DNA from: Chloroflexota bacterium
GTDB taxonomy: Bacteria > Chloroflexota > Anaerolineae > Anaerolineales > Anaerolineaceae
Direction: 5' to 3'
DNA length: 51,026 nucleotides
Assembly (NCBI GenBank): GCA_021779955.1
Contig: JAJXZS010000004.1
Span: 1-51,026 of the forward strand
Shown here: positions 17,861-25,994 of the stretch, one piece after another
Numbering within the stretch: the first letter of the stretch is position 1
Layout of the letters: each line of letters starts with the position of its first letter
Position numbers and translations under genes: made by a program
Notes under the pieces: model-generated
What the model was told of the DNA's origin: nothing
The model's database searches: none
What the model saw: only the letters and a program-made list of their open reading frames with translations

Positions 17861-18466
17861 CTATCTCTTATTCTGTTTTCGCTTTTGACGCGCCGGAACG
17901 CCTTTTCCTTGTGTGCGTTTCGATCCTGCAGACAGTCTCGAGAAGGCCAGGATGAAAAACACTCCAGCCGCGATGAATCCGATTGCTGCCCAGCGGTACC
18001 AGCGGGCCGTGACGCCCAGGAACGTGATCGCGCTCACCTGAAAATCCCTGGCAAGCAGCGCGGTTATGGGGAGTTCATTCACCCCGGCATAGACCCACAG
18101 TGTCCCCCGGAGCGTACCGGCGCTCTCGGGCGTCACCTTCCAGGCAAGTTTCACCGGGCCGGCCGGGTCGAACGTCAGCGAGACATCTCCCTGCGGGGAA
18201 AGCTTGGCATGACTCAGGTCTACGGCTGCCCGCAAATGGCCAGAAGACGTATCCGCAGGTGAATCCAGCTTGAAACTCAAATTGAGAGTGAATTCCTCGC
18301 CCACCCACGCCCTGGCAGGCAGGCTTCCGCTGATGACCGCCTGCTGCCCCGAACTCAGTTTTACAGGGACAGAGAAAGGAACTTGCTTGAATGGCCAAAA
18401 ACCGATCACCAGGCAAATCGCCCCTATGCCTGCCAATACAATACCTGTAATGAAGCGCTTGTTCAT
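17861..18466 (-). CDS. Membrane protein of unknown function with an extracytoplasmic domain
   Basis: A 201-residue protein. One membrane helix lies at about 5-25 (FITGIVLAGIGAICLVIGF), then a beta-strand-rich domain of about 120 residues (30-150, for example VKLSSGQQAVISGSLPARA and LRAAVDLSHAKLSPQG) that looks like an extracytoplasmic sandwich, then a second helix (WAAIGFIAAGVFFILAF) and a strongly basic cytoplasmic tail (KRTQGKGVPARQKRKQNKR). I do not recognise a named family. The ATG at 18466 is preferred over upstream in-frame codons because those run through the terminator of the upstream operon. A TATAAT box ends seven bases before this ATG, so the mRNA may be leaderless. Confidence 0.75.
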   Translation of the reverse strand: MNKRFITGIVLAGIGAICLVIGFWPFKQVPFSVPVKLSSGQQAVISGSLPARAWVGEEFTLNLSFKLDSPADTSSGHLRAAVDLSHAKLSPQGDVSLTFDPAGPVKLAWKVTPESAGTLRGTLWVYAGVNELPITALLARDFQVSAITFLGVTARWYRWAAIGFIAAGVFFILAFSRLSAGSKRTQGKGVPARQKRKQNKR

Positions 18467-18472
18467 GCCGCG

Positions 18473-18478
18473 ATTATA
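18473..18478 (-). promoter_or_regulatory. Candidate -10 box of the unknown membrane protein gene
   Basis: A perfect TATAAT lies six bases before the ATG at 18466; initiation at the usual distance would fall on the start codon itself. No clear -35 is seen. Confidence 0.45.
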
Positions 18479-18523
18479 CTTCAAGCTTTTTGAGTCACTC
18501 GTCAGGCAGTTTGATTCGTGGTT

Positions 18524-18554
18524 AAAAAAAGAAAACGGATCTTCATCCGTTTTC
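18524..18554 (-). terminator. Intrinsic terminator of the DUF4097 operon
   Basis: On the minus strand a perfect 10-bp stem (GAAAACGGAT / ATCCGTTTTC) with a 4-nt loop is followed by seven T. It lies about 27 bases after the stop of the 207-residue gene. Confidence 0.92.
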
Positions 18555-18580
18555 GATTCTCGTTTCTCCATCAGGGCCGA

Positions 18581-19204
18581 TCAATTGATTACAACCCCGA
18601 TCTTTTTGCCGTCCTCGTCTGAATCCACATGCACCTCGAACGGTTCGTTCCGATCCATGGAAGCATCGATTTCATCGAGGATTTCATCGAGATGCGAATT
18701 GCGCACTTCTGCGCTCATGTGTTTGCCGAAGGTTCTGACGATCCAGGATAAAAAGCTGATCGGGAATGGCACCTGGATATCGATATGTTCGCGCTTTCCC
18801 TCTTCATTGGAATTGACCACAATATGCATCCAGCGCGATTCCAACAATCGGGCGCCGGCATAGACAAGTACAATTCCCAACACCAATGGGATGCTCGAAA
18901 GGAAGAAACCCCAGCTGAAACCGGCAGCTTCATACCCGCTGTACATGCCGTACGCTGCAAGCACGGTGATGATCACGCCAAGCCACATGGGGATGCTCCA
19001 GAGAGCTCTCCACACGCCTGAACCTTCAGGCTTCTCGGCTTGCAGAGGCGATCTAACTACATCCACCTTTGGCTCTGGCGATTCATCAGCGGGCTCTCTC
19101 CGTTTGCCTTCGAGAATTCCGAGCAGTTCGGAGCCCTCCTCAGGTGTAAGCAGACCTTCCTGTACTTTCTTGAGAATTTCGAACTGGCTCTCCTCGTTTG
19201 TCAT
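18581..19204 (-). CDS. SHOCT-like membrane protein
   Basis: A 207-residue protein. Residues 5-35 form a helical hairpin (FEILKKVQEGLLTPEEGSEL) of the short SHOCT-like/LiaX-type kind, a putative protein-interaction module. Two membrane helices follow (about 70-90 and 96-118), then a basic and acidic C-terminal part of about 90 residues ending in a strand-rich FEVHVDSDEDGKKIGVVIN. Function is unknown; membrane proteins with this module often sit with DUF4097 proteins and envelope-stress sensors. It starts one base after the stop of the DUF4097 gene and shares its promoter. The ATG is preceded by GGAAGG. Confidence 0.75.
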   Translation of the reverse strand: MTNEESQFEILKKVQEGLLTPEEGSELLGILEGKRREPADESPEPKVDVVRSPLQAEKPEGSGVWRALWSIPMWLGVIITVLAAYGMYSGYEAAGFSWGFFLSSIPLVLGIVLVYAGARLLESRWMHIVVNSNEEGKREHIDIQVPFPISFLSWIVRTFGKHMSAEVRNSHLDEILDEIDASMDRNEPFEVHVDSDEDGKKIGVVIN

Positions 19205-19205
19205 T

Positions 19206-20324
19206 TCATCTTCCTTCCAGCGCTTTTAGCAGTTTCTCGGCTTCTTCCACGGTAATTTTCTTCTCAGAAAGCATTTTTAAGATCATCATCCGTTCGTCTT
19301 CGGAAACCTTCGGCTTTTCAGATGCTCCTGGAGGCGTGGGCTTCTCGAAAGTGAATGACGCGGCCCCTCCCCGGTTGAAAATTCCTTTTTCTTCCATCTT
19401 GTTGACGTAGCGATCGATATTTTCCTGGGCAATCCGGCCGGCCCTTTCAGCCTGTTTGGCCGCCTTTTCGGACGAGCGGTAGGCAATCTTCAAGCCTTCG
19501 GAAATCTTCCTTTCAAGATCGTTGGAGAATTTGTCCCAGTTCGTGTCAAAATGATTGAAAACATTGTCGAACTTGAATCGGATCGGCTGACGATCCGAGA
19601 TCGAAATATCCCCGCCTGCCCGAAGCTCAACCGTCGAACCGCCCTGTCCAAGGATGATATCTCTGGCAATCCCTTCGAATTCCGCCTGGTTATCCCTGGT
19701 CTGGATCGAAATATCCCCGCCTGCCGTAAAATTCAGGCTCGCATTCGCGCCTTCGGGCACAAGGATCTCGATGTCGCCTCCTGCGCTGATGCGCACAGGT
19801 TGAATATTGGGGTTGATCAGGCTTAGTTCCACATCGCCGCCGACTTTTGTTTCCACCTTTCCCGAAACTCCCTCAGCCGAAAGGTCGCCGCCCACATTGC
19901 TCACCAGCATTTGAGATGCCTGTTCGATTGCCAGGTCTCCGCCGACCCGTGCAATTTCGACCGTGCCGCTCACGCCGCGTAAAGCGCAGTCGCCTCCCAC
20001 AGATTCGATCGAAGCGGTCGGTGTATCTTGCAGGTTGAAGTCGCCGCCGATCTTGCCAACGATCACCCTGTTCCTCAGGTTGCGCACGTTGCCGTCGCCA
20101 TCCACTTTCTCGATGGTTACTGACGCAGCCTCGGGAACCATGATTTTGCAGTCCGAGTCGCACCGCACGTAAAATATACCGTTCTCTTCCTTCATTCTGA
20201 ATGTGTCAGCAGACTCTACAACCGAAGTGAATTGTGGCGCTGGAACACCTTCAAGATACAGATCACCCCTCATCGATAACACGAGCTTTGCATCCATCTT
20301 CATTGGAATGATTGTCTGCTTCAT
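19206..20324 (-). CDS. DUF4097-family beta-helix-like protein with C-terminal SHOCT-like module
   Basis: A 372-residue protein. Residues about 20-260 consist of short beta-strand repeats with recurring GGD turns (VGKIGGDFNLQ, VESVGGDCALRG, ARVGGDLAIEQ, VGGDLSAEG, KVGGDVELS, and so on), the DUF4097 putative-adhesin pattern. A helical charged segment follows (265-325), and residues 340-372 form a SHOCT-like hairpin (MILKMLSEKKITVEEAEKLL). There is no signal peptide, so it is probably cytoplasmic or membrane-associated through its partner. In Bacillus-like bacteria similar domain sets occur in envelope-stress regulators (YvlB/LiaX). It is first in a two-gene operon with a strong promoter and possible repressor site. 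ATG is preceded by GAGGAAAT. Confidence 0.85.
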   Translation of the reverse strand: MKQTIIPMKMDAKLVLSMRGDLYLEGVPAPQFTSVVESADTFRMKEENGIFYVRCDSDCKIMVPEAASVTIEKVDGDGNVRNLRNRVIVGKIGGDFNLQDTPTASIESVGGDCALRGVSGTVEIARVGGDLAIEQASQMLVSNVGGDLSAEGVSGKVETKVGGDVELSLINPNIQPVRISAGGDIEILVPEGANASLNFTAGGDISIQTRDNQAEFEGIARDIILGQGGSTVELRAGGDISISDRQPIRFKFDNVFNHFDTNWDKFSNDLERKISEGLKIAYRSSEKAAKQAERAGRIAQENIDRYVNKMEEKGIFNRGGAASFTFEKPTPPGASEKPKVSEDERMMILKMLSEKKITVEEAEKLLKALEGR

Positions 20325-20375
20325 GATTTCCTCGATCTCTCAATAATCCATGGGCTAAAATGCTCTCGACTGTGC

Positions 20376-20387
20376 GATACATGTATC
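20376..20387. promoter_or_regulatory. Palindromic operator candidate over the -10 region
   Basis: A perfect 12-bp palindrome, GATACATGTATC, overlaps three bases of the -10 element of the DUF4097 promoter. ATACATGTAT-type sites bind PadR-like repressors in other bacteria, and PadR genes often accompany DUF4097/SHOCT proteins; no such regulator is in the window. Confidence 0.55.
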
Positions 20388-20413
20388 ATAGCAAAACTTT
20401 GAGAGATTGTCAA
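20385..20413 (-). promoter_or_regulatory. Strong sigma-70-type promoter for the DUF4097 operon
   Basis: On the minus strand TTGACA (20413-20408), a 17-base spacer and TATGAT (20390-20385) give a near-consensus promoter. The leader to the ATG at 20324 is about 55 bases. Upstream of the -35 lies an AT-rich stretch (20414-20520) with several A/T tracts that could act as an UP element. Confidence 0.88.
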
Positions 20414-20520
20414 TACCATAATTGATTTTATTGAAGTAATTGTCCAAATATATTGAATTTTTATCATAATCTTTCTAATTTTTATGAATTATGCTTCAAT
20501 ATTTTTATATGCCTTAACTA
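20414..20520. other. AT-rich intergenic stretch
   Basis: This roughly 107-base segment is far richer in A and T than its surroundings, with tracts such as ATTTTATT, AATTTTT and TAATTTTT. No ORF or RNA gene is visible. It separates the terminator of the polysaccharide locus from the DUF4097 promoter and may be curved DNA. Confidence 0.6.
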
Positions 20521-20558
20521 AAAAGTTAGCGGCTCATCCCAGGGAGAGCCGCTAACTT
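20520..20558 (-). terminator. Terminator of the polysaccharide locus
   Basis: On the minus strand AAGTTAGCGGCTC (20558-20546) pairs perfectly with GAGCCGCTAACTT (20535-20523) around a 10-nt loop, followed by TTT. It lies about 57 bases after the last gene of the locus. Confidence 0.88.
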
Positions 20559-20614
20559 CGACCTTTACGCTCATGTGTATAATTTGCCTGATATTTGCTT
20601 TTCTCGATCGCAGA

Positions 20615-21901
20615 CTAAGTCGGGAGTAATCTTGTTGCGTAATCCGCAAGCGACAAGGCATCCAGATCGCCTGTAAGGCATAGCGCGCTTCGTTGACCGT
20701 CAGGCCATGGCCAAAAACGGATGAGAGGCGCGTCCAGGCTTTCGATGGCCGCCCGCAGCGCCACCGGGTTGTTATGCTGCTCGACCATCGCCGGTTCGAT
20801 ATGGATCGAACAGTCGATTCCATCTTCAGGTGTTAGCGTGATATACCCCAACTGCTTCAAGCACGCGCTGACCCACCCTGGGACGTCGGGAGCCACCTGG
20901 ATGAGTGGAAGCGGCCTCCCCTCGATGGTCACATGCCTGGCATACAGCCGGCGGTAAGTGGCATCCCAGGATGTCGAAAGCTGAGGAATCTCAAATCCAC
21001 GATACAGGACTGTTCCCCTCGGCCCGCAGATGAAGTTGAGCACAAATCCATCCCCCTGCCGTTCGATTTCGATCTTGTAGGCATCTTTCTCCAGCCACCA
21101 TTCGCTGATATCCCGTAGCTGTGCAACCCAAACCCCACCTTCCATGTTCCTGGCTTCACGCAGCGTGGTAATAAAAGGCGCCTCGACCAGGTTTGCCAGC
21201 TCAGGATGGAACATCAGATTGAATAACTCCCCTCGCTGGTGAGTTCGGCCAAGCAGATCAGACCATGCGCCTGCGATCTCCTCCAGTGAATACCCCAGGC
21301 CGTCGTGAAGCTGCAAATCGTCAGGAACGCTCACCGGAATTTCCACCATGCCATCTTGTTTCCACGGCAGGCTCATATGGCTTTCCGCAGGCACGCCCTG
21401 GTAGAACTCCTGGATCGTTTCGAACACCACGCGTCCATCATCAGCCGGACGATTCTTGTAAGGCCATTCGACGGCTTTGTTGCTGCTGTACTTGAATGTC
21501 CCATGCGGCAATTCCGCCAACAATTCGTCTGTGACGCTCAAGTAAGGGCACCTGAAACCGTTCACCTCAAGTCCGAACTTCTCGAAGCTCGTTGCAGCCC
21601 GCAGCAACTGTGCGCTGGCTTCGCCGGCTGTATAACTCTTCAAATCCAGGTGTTGATAACCGTGCACGCCGATCTCGCAGCCGCGCTCGTTCAATTCGCG
21701 AATGAACCTCAGATTCCGCCTCACTACGATGGCAGGCACAAAGAAAGTCGGCCGGCAATCGAACTTTTGGAGTTCGGACACGCAATGGCGAATGCGTGCC
21801 GTCGCTTTAGCAGGATAGACTCCGTAGCGTTGCGAAAGCCGTTTTGCCCGCTCCACTACGAACCGAAATCCTCGCTTTTCATACCAGGCTTGAAGTTTCA
21901 T
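20615..21901 (-). CDS. Polysaccharide-deacetylase-like protein, possibly permuted
   Basis: A 428-residue protein of the NodB/CE4 carbohydrate-esterase type, which removes N- or O-acetyl groups from glycans using a metal. Visible motifs in order are TFFVPA (52-57), the metal-binding HGYQH (80-84), RCPY (117-120), and FHPE in LMFHPELANL, equivalent to family motifs 2, 3 and 5. Motif 1, the TFDD-type strand that supplies the catalytic Asp and precedes TFFVP in the usual fold, is absent from the N-terminus; a TGDLDA sequence (410-415) at the extreme C-terminus resembles it. I infer a possible circular permutation. No signal peptide is seen. It is the last gene of the locus. The start at 21901 is the family-like MKLQAWYE; in-frame upstream TTG and ATG codons exist and no strong ribosome-binding site decides. 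Confidence 0.78.
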   Translation of the reverse strand: MKLQAWYEKRGFRFVVERAKRLSQRYGVYPAKATARIRHCVSELQKFDCRPTFFVPAIVVRRNLRFIRELNERGCEIGVHGYQHLDLKSYTAGEASAQLLRAATSFEKFGLEVNGFRCPYLSVTDELLAELPHGTFKYSSNKAVEWPYKNRPADDGRVVFETIQEFYQGVPAESHMSLPWKQDGMVEIPVSVPDDLQLHDGLGYSLEEIAGAWSDLLGRTHQRGELFNLMFHPELANLVEAPFITTLREARNMEGGVWVAQLRDISEWWLEKDAYKIEIERQGDGFVLNFICGPRGTVLYRGFEIPQLSTSWDATYRRLYARHVTIEGRPLPLIQVAPDVPGWVSACLKQLGYITLTPEDGIDCSIHIEPAMVEQHNNPVALRAAIESLDAPLIRFWPWPDGQRSALCLTGDLDALSLADYATRLLPT

Positions 21902-22049
21902 CGTTTGGCCCATAATGGATAACAAAGTAATCGAATGCTTTGAATGTAAATCGAATTAACACTTGTAACCGTGTTGAATTTGGTTGCAACTCGCGTGCTA
22001 TCTCTGCGATTTGCATCTTCCTGCTTTTGGGCAACCGGTAACCCGTCGC

Positions 22050-23261
22050 TCATCCCTGATCTCCTGCATGCGCATTGAGCAGCGATCGGTACATTTCGAC
22101 CAGTTTCCCTGCCTGGTGATTCCATGCCAGCTCGTCCCGGATCCTTTCAAGGCCGACGGCGCCCATCTGTCTGCGCCGTTCTTCATCCTCCATCAACATG
22201 ACGATCTTTTGGGCAAAATCGAAGATATCGTTGCCGTCTGCGTACAAGGCCGCTTCTCCCGCGCTATGCCGGCTCTCCGGGAGATCGAAAGCCACCAGGG
22301 GCTTTCCAAACGTCATGTAATCCATCACCTTGATGAAGGTGGAGGTATCGTTATAAGCATTGGAAGGCTCCGGCGACAGGCCGATATCGATGCGTTCCAA
22401 ATGCCGGTTGAATTCATTGGGGTCGTCGATCCATCCGGTGAACTCAACATGCTTGTCGATCCCCAGATCGCTGCTTAACTGTTTCATTTGCAGGAATGCA
22501 TCGCCTGCCCCGACCAGCACGCAACGGACGTTTTCCTGGTGCAGTTCATGCACCAGTAGCTGGAATGCCTTGAGCAAATAGTCCACCCCATCCTGGATGC
22601 CCATCACGCCTACGTATCCCAGGGTGATGCCATCGTCCGGCTTTTTCTGGTCCAACAGATTTGCCCGGAGAGGTTTTTCGTTCAGGTCGGGCCCATTGCG
22701 TACGATCGTTATCTTCTCTTCCGAAATGCCAGCCCGCTCGATCTCGATCTGCTTGTACGATTCATTCGTCGCAATCACCCTATCTGCGAGGTGTAAAGCT
22801 TTTTTCTCCCACCACATCAAAGCCCTGTAAATTGCCGGCTTCCCCCTGTACAGGAAATGGGCATTATAGAGCTCAGGCGCCAGATCGTGATGGTCCATCA
22901 CGTAAGCCTTGCCAAACAGCTTGAAGAATCCTGCCACTAAAAGCCCGGTATCGGGCGGTTGGTGTACGTGAACGGCATCGATCCCATAACGCGCCCACAC
23001 GTACACTGAGAGCACAAAGAAAATAAACAACGAATACCCGTATTCGCAAATGTATCCGATGAAGTTATTGAACTTAGGCGGCACAGGATAGCGAATGACA
23101 CGGGTTCCGCAATAATTTTCCGACCACGCCTGTCCTGTGGAATGCGGGCAGATCAACGTGACGCTGAACCCTGCATCGGTCAAAGCGCGGGCTTCGTGCC
23201 TCACCCGCGGATCGCGCGGGAAGGGACAATTCTCCAGCAGCATCAAGATACGCCGCTTCAT
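22050..23261 (-). CDS. GT4-family glycosyltransferase
   Basis: A 403-residue GT-B fold enzyme. The N-terminal domain starts KRRILMLLENCPFPRDPRVR, a common opening of family-4 glycosyltransferases acting on surface glycans, and contains DAVHVHQPPDTGLL. The C-terminal nucleotide-sugar domain has GYVGVMGIQDGVDYL and GLSPEPSNAYNDTSTFIKVM with DYMTFGKPLVAFDLPES. It probably transfers a sugar to a lipid-linked glycan on the cytoplasmic face; the sugar cannot be predicted. The ATG at 23261 overlaps the stop of the ATP-grasp gene (ATGA); the frame extends further upstream but that region belongs to the ATP-grasp gene. Confidence 0.9.
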   Translation of the reverse strand: MKRRILMLLENCPFPRDPRVRHEARALTDAGFSVTLICPHSTGQAWSENYCGTRVIRYPVPPKFNNFIGYICEYGYSLFIFFVLSVYVWARYGIDAVHVHQPPDTGLLVAGFFKLFGKAYVMDHHDLAPELYNAHFLYRGKPAIYRALMWWEKKALHLADRVIATNESYKQIEIERAGISEEKITIVRNGPDLNEKPLRANLLDQKKPDDGITLGYVGVMGIQDGVDYLLKAFQLLVHELHQENVRCVLVGAGDAFLQMKQLSSDLGIDKHVEFTGWIDDPNEFNRHLERIDIGLSPEPSNAYNDTSTFIKVMDYMTFGKPLVAFDLPESRHSAGEAALYADGNDIFDFAQKIVMLMEDEERRRQMGAVGLERIRDELAWNHQAGKLVEMYRSLLNAHAGDQG

Positions 23262-24535
23262 TCGGGCGCTCCGATACTTTTTTCGCCAGTTGAAGCCGGC
23301 TGGGGCGCAGCTCCTTTTCGCTGGCGGTTCACAAGCTGCTTGAAAGAGACCCATGCAGGCCTCCAATCATCCCATTCTAAAAATGCCCATTCCTTCTCGC
23401 CGATCAGGGAAGACAGCCAGCGCCACAAAGTCAGCTTCTTCTGTTTTCGATAAATGATGAAGGCCCTTACATCACGTTGAAAGTCCACCCAACGCACCCC
23501 ATTTCGATACTTGAATTCAGGTTCGACGTGCAAGGCCAAAGCATCTCGGTATGCCACGTATGGAATATCTACCCCGCATCTGGCTCCGTATGAATCCCAC
23601 ATGCCCAACCTGGCGTTGAATTCGATTAGTTTGTATTCGTTATCTCTTGAGTCTCTTTTAAATTCGACTCCGCCAAGGCCTTTGTACCCTACGTCTGACA
23701 GCAGTTTCAGGCTCACTTCTTCCAGCTTCGGATCGTAAAAAGTGCGAACGAATGTCGCCGACCCAAATCCGACAGGCAGAATGCGCTCCTTGACACCGGC
23801 AAATGAAGCCAGAATTCTCGATTGCCGGTTGAGATAAAAGCAAAAATACACCAGGTCGCTATCTTTTCCCGGAATATACTCCTCGATGATCATCCGTGGA
23901 TCGTAAACCGCTATCTTCTTGTACATCTCCAGGAGCTTACTTAAATTCTCGCAAAAGACAACTTTTGAAGGGCCGCTGAGATAATTCTCGCGCACGATTG
24001 CGGCAATTTCATCTTGTAGCCATGACGGACTGAATACAGGCTTAAGCACTACAGGAAAAGGCAGATCGTCGCCAATCTTTTCGATTTCTTCCACCGAATT
24101 GGCCCAAATAACTTGTGGGGATGGAGTATTGTATTTGTCTGCAATTTTGTGCAAACCATCTTTGGTCAGCATGCTCGTCATGGTCTCGTGGTCCGACATG
24201 ACGTAGCGGTAATGGTGCATCAGTTCATCCCGATATTTGGAACACAGTAGCACATCATTGTCGCGCAGTGGATAGAGCACTGCTTCACCCAGTTCCTTGC
24301 CCAATTTCAACAATGTCTCCAGCCGGTTTTCGTCCGATTTGTCTCCCCCGGGTAGCGGACGCGGAATCACATACCGCGAAGCCATCCCGATCGCATCCGG
24401 GTTCTCGTCCACCTCGTAGACCTTGATCCCCCTTCGCCCTAATGACCTGGCGACCCCCAGCGATGCAGGCCGGTCGGCAGGGATGACGACTGCCGGCGGG
24501 AACGAATCCATCTTACGTGTGCGGTCCTGGCTCAT
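23258..24535 (-). CDS. ATP-grasp carboxylate-amine ligase-like protein
   Basis: A 425-residue enzyme of the ATP-grasp superfamily, which activates a carboxylate as acyl-phosphate and joins it to an amine or thiol. The ATP-binding lysine region is LPFPVVLKPVFSPSW, followed by IIEEYIPGKDSDLVYF, and the metal-binding end is LIEFNARLGMWDSYG. The N-terminal part (IPADRPASLGVARSLGRRGI) resembles the first domain of biotin-carboxylase-like members. The substrate is unknown; in this neighbourhood, linkage of an amino acid or acid to a sugar or to another amino acid is plausible. The ATG overlaps the preceding DUF362 stop (ATGA) and AAGG lies eight bases before it. Confidence 0.85.
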   Translation of the reverse strand: MSQDRTRKMDSFPPAVVIPADRPASLGVARSLGRRGIKVYEVDENPDAIGMASRYVIPRPLPGGDKSDENRLETLLKLGKELGEAVLYPLRDNDVLLCSKYRDELMHHYRYVMSDHETMTSMLTKDGLHKIADKYNTPSPQVIWANSVEEIEKIGDDLPFPVVLKPVFSPSWLQDEIAAIVRENYLSGPSKVVFCENLSKLLEMYKKIAVYDPRMIIEEYIPGKDSDLVYFCFYLNRQSRILASFAGVKERILPVGFGSATFVRTFYDPKLEEVSLKLLSDVGYKGLGGVEFKRDSRDNEYKLIEFNARLGMWDSYGARCGVDIPYVAYRDALALHVEPEFKYRNGVRWVDFQRDVRAFIIYRKQKKLTLWRWLSSLIGEKEWAFLEWDDWRPAWVSFKQLVNRQRKGAAPQPASTGEKSIGAPE

Positions 24536-25974
24536 TTTGACAACCTTTCTTTCCATCCATCCGATGGCTGAAAGTGGTAAGGAGATTGGTTGCGAAACGA
24601 TTCGATCATCTTCCACTCACCGTTAAGCACGACCTGCTCAAGGTCAAACTCCCTCTTCAAAAGCGGATGACTCGAAAGGCAGATCGACTCGCTCACAAGC
24701 GGTATCTTCTCGGGTTCGAACCCCATCAAGAAGCAATTCAAGGTATCGATTGCCGGCAGGTTGTCGCCAAATAAAAGGACTCCTGTCTGCACCGCCGTCG
24801 GGTAAGCCGGCCCTTCTCCCTCGCCGCCAAGGATTCCATCGATCAAAGCGAGATGCTTCCGGCACGGCTTATCCTGCATCTTCCCATCCGTCGTGCAGTA
24901 AGTGGCGATCCGCACCAGATCGAGCACCATCCGCCATGCGGTATCGTTCCCCCACCACGCTCCTTCGACCACCGGGGTCCACGGCCGGATGGCTCTCTTC
25001 AGCAAGCGATAGGACACCCGCAACGCGCTCCCCCAGGTCGTATCAGGCGCTGTCTGTTGCAGTTTTTCATGGTACGCTGAAGCCAGCACCTGGATGCCTG
25101 CCCGGCTGTCAGGATACTCATCCCCGCCCTCGGCCGGTGCGCCGTAACGGTGATGCGGCAGCGAATCCTTGTGCGCCACGGTGCCCACAAAACCCTTCAA
25201 TGCGCAGCTGATGCCAACTTTCTCGTGTGTCTTCAGCTTCGGAATGCTGAATATCACATCGGCTTCCAGGATTTTCCGGTTGACCACGTACTCGTGTTTG
25301 CCGTCCGAGTGAAAGTTCTCTGTCCGGTTCGGGTTATAGTTCATCACACGGTAGTGGTGTCCTGGCTTTTCATCCAGTTCCGCAAACAGACTGTCGCCAT
25401 TAAGGTTGATGTGAACACCATCCGATTCATCTCTGCGCTCAACTTTTCGGACCGCGCCTACAGAATTTGAATCTGTGACGAACAGGCGCAGGTCGTGCGC
25501 TTCGACCGGAATTGCCTGGCTCTTGTAGAACGCTTCCACCTCGTCCGCCCCGGTATCCCTCTGCACCTGCTGCCAGTGACAGAATTGTGTCGGTGCATTC
25601 CCGAAATTGACCTCGCCATTCTCCCCCACAGCGATCAACAGGTAATCGATTGCCGCACGAATCACCGATCCGTGTGTGCACCGCGACAGGTAATCCTCGA
25701 GCCGCTCATTATCACGCCGCTCGTTGGCAAAATTGCACAGGACGAAGACTTTGCTGCCTCGCTCGACAAAATCGCCCAACGGGTTCCAGCCTGCCGTGCC
25801 CAGGTGTTTTTCGTCCAACCCCGCCTGGATGAAGCACTGCCGCACCGCCCTGTAGATTGGATTGGGTTTCGAGGCGACATGCTCATACCGGTATTCCGGG
25901 AAGCGTTCATCCGGTGAGTACCACTCCCCACCCTCAGGATATCGCAGGGATGGATCGAGAATTAACGAAATCAT
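24532..25974 (-). CDS. DUF362-domain protein, copy A
   Basis: A 480-residue protein matching the DUF362 pattern: IFSIPKLKTHEKVGISCALK (the central conserved block), then GTVAHKDSLPHHRYG, then HLALIDGILGGEGEGPAYP and DNLPAIDTLNCFLMGFEP. Other DUF362 proteins are often tied to iron-sulfur or redox chemistry, but this one has no ferredoxin-type cysteine cluster, so I assign no reaction. It is clearly paralogous to the next gene upstream, sharing long blocks such as GAWWGNDTAWRMVLDLVRIA. The start is ATG; an AGGAAAGG lies somewhat distant upstream. Confidence 0.85.
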   Translation of the reverse strand: MISLILDPSLRYPEGGEWYSPDERFPEYRYEHVASKPNPIYRAVRQCFIQAGLDEKHLGTAGWNPLGDFVERGSKVFVLCNFANERRDNERLEDYLSRCTHGSVIRAAIDYLLIAVGENGEVNFGNAPTQFCHWQQVQRDTGADEVEAFYKSQAIPVEAHDLRLFVTDSNSVGAVRKVERRDESDGVHINLNGDSLFAELDEKPGHHYRVMNYNPNRTENFHSDGKHEYVVNRKILEADVIFSIPKLKTHEKVGISCALKGFVGTVAHKDSLPHHRYGAPAEGGDEYPDSRAGIQVLASAYHEKLQQTAPDTTWGSALRVSYRLLKRAIRPWTPVVEGAWWGNDTAWRMVLDLVRIATYCTTDGKMQDKPCRKHLALIDGILGGEGEGPAYPTAVQTGVLLFGDNLPAIDTLNCFLMGFEPEKIPLVSESICLSSHPLLKREFDLEQVVLNGEWKMIESFRNQSPYHFQPSDGWKERLSK

Positions 25975-25994
25975 GGTTTGTAAGCCTTTCCTAT

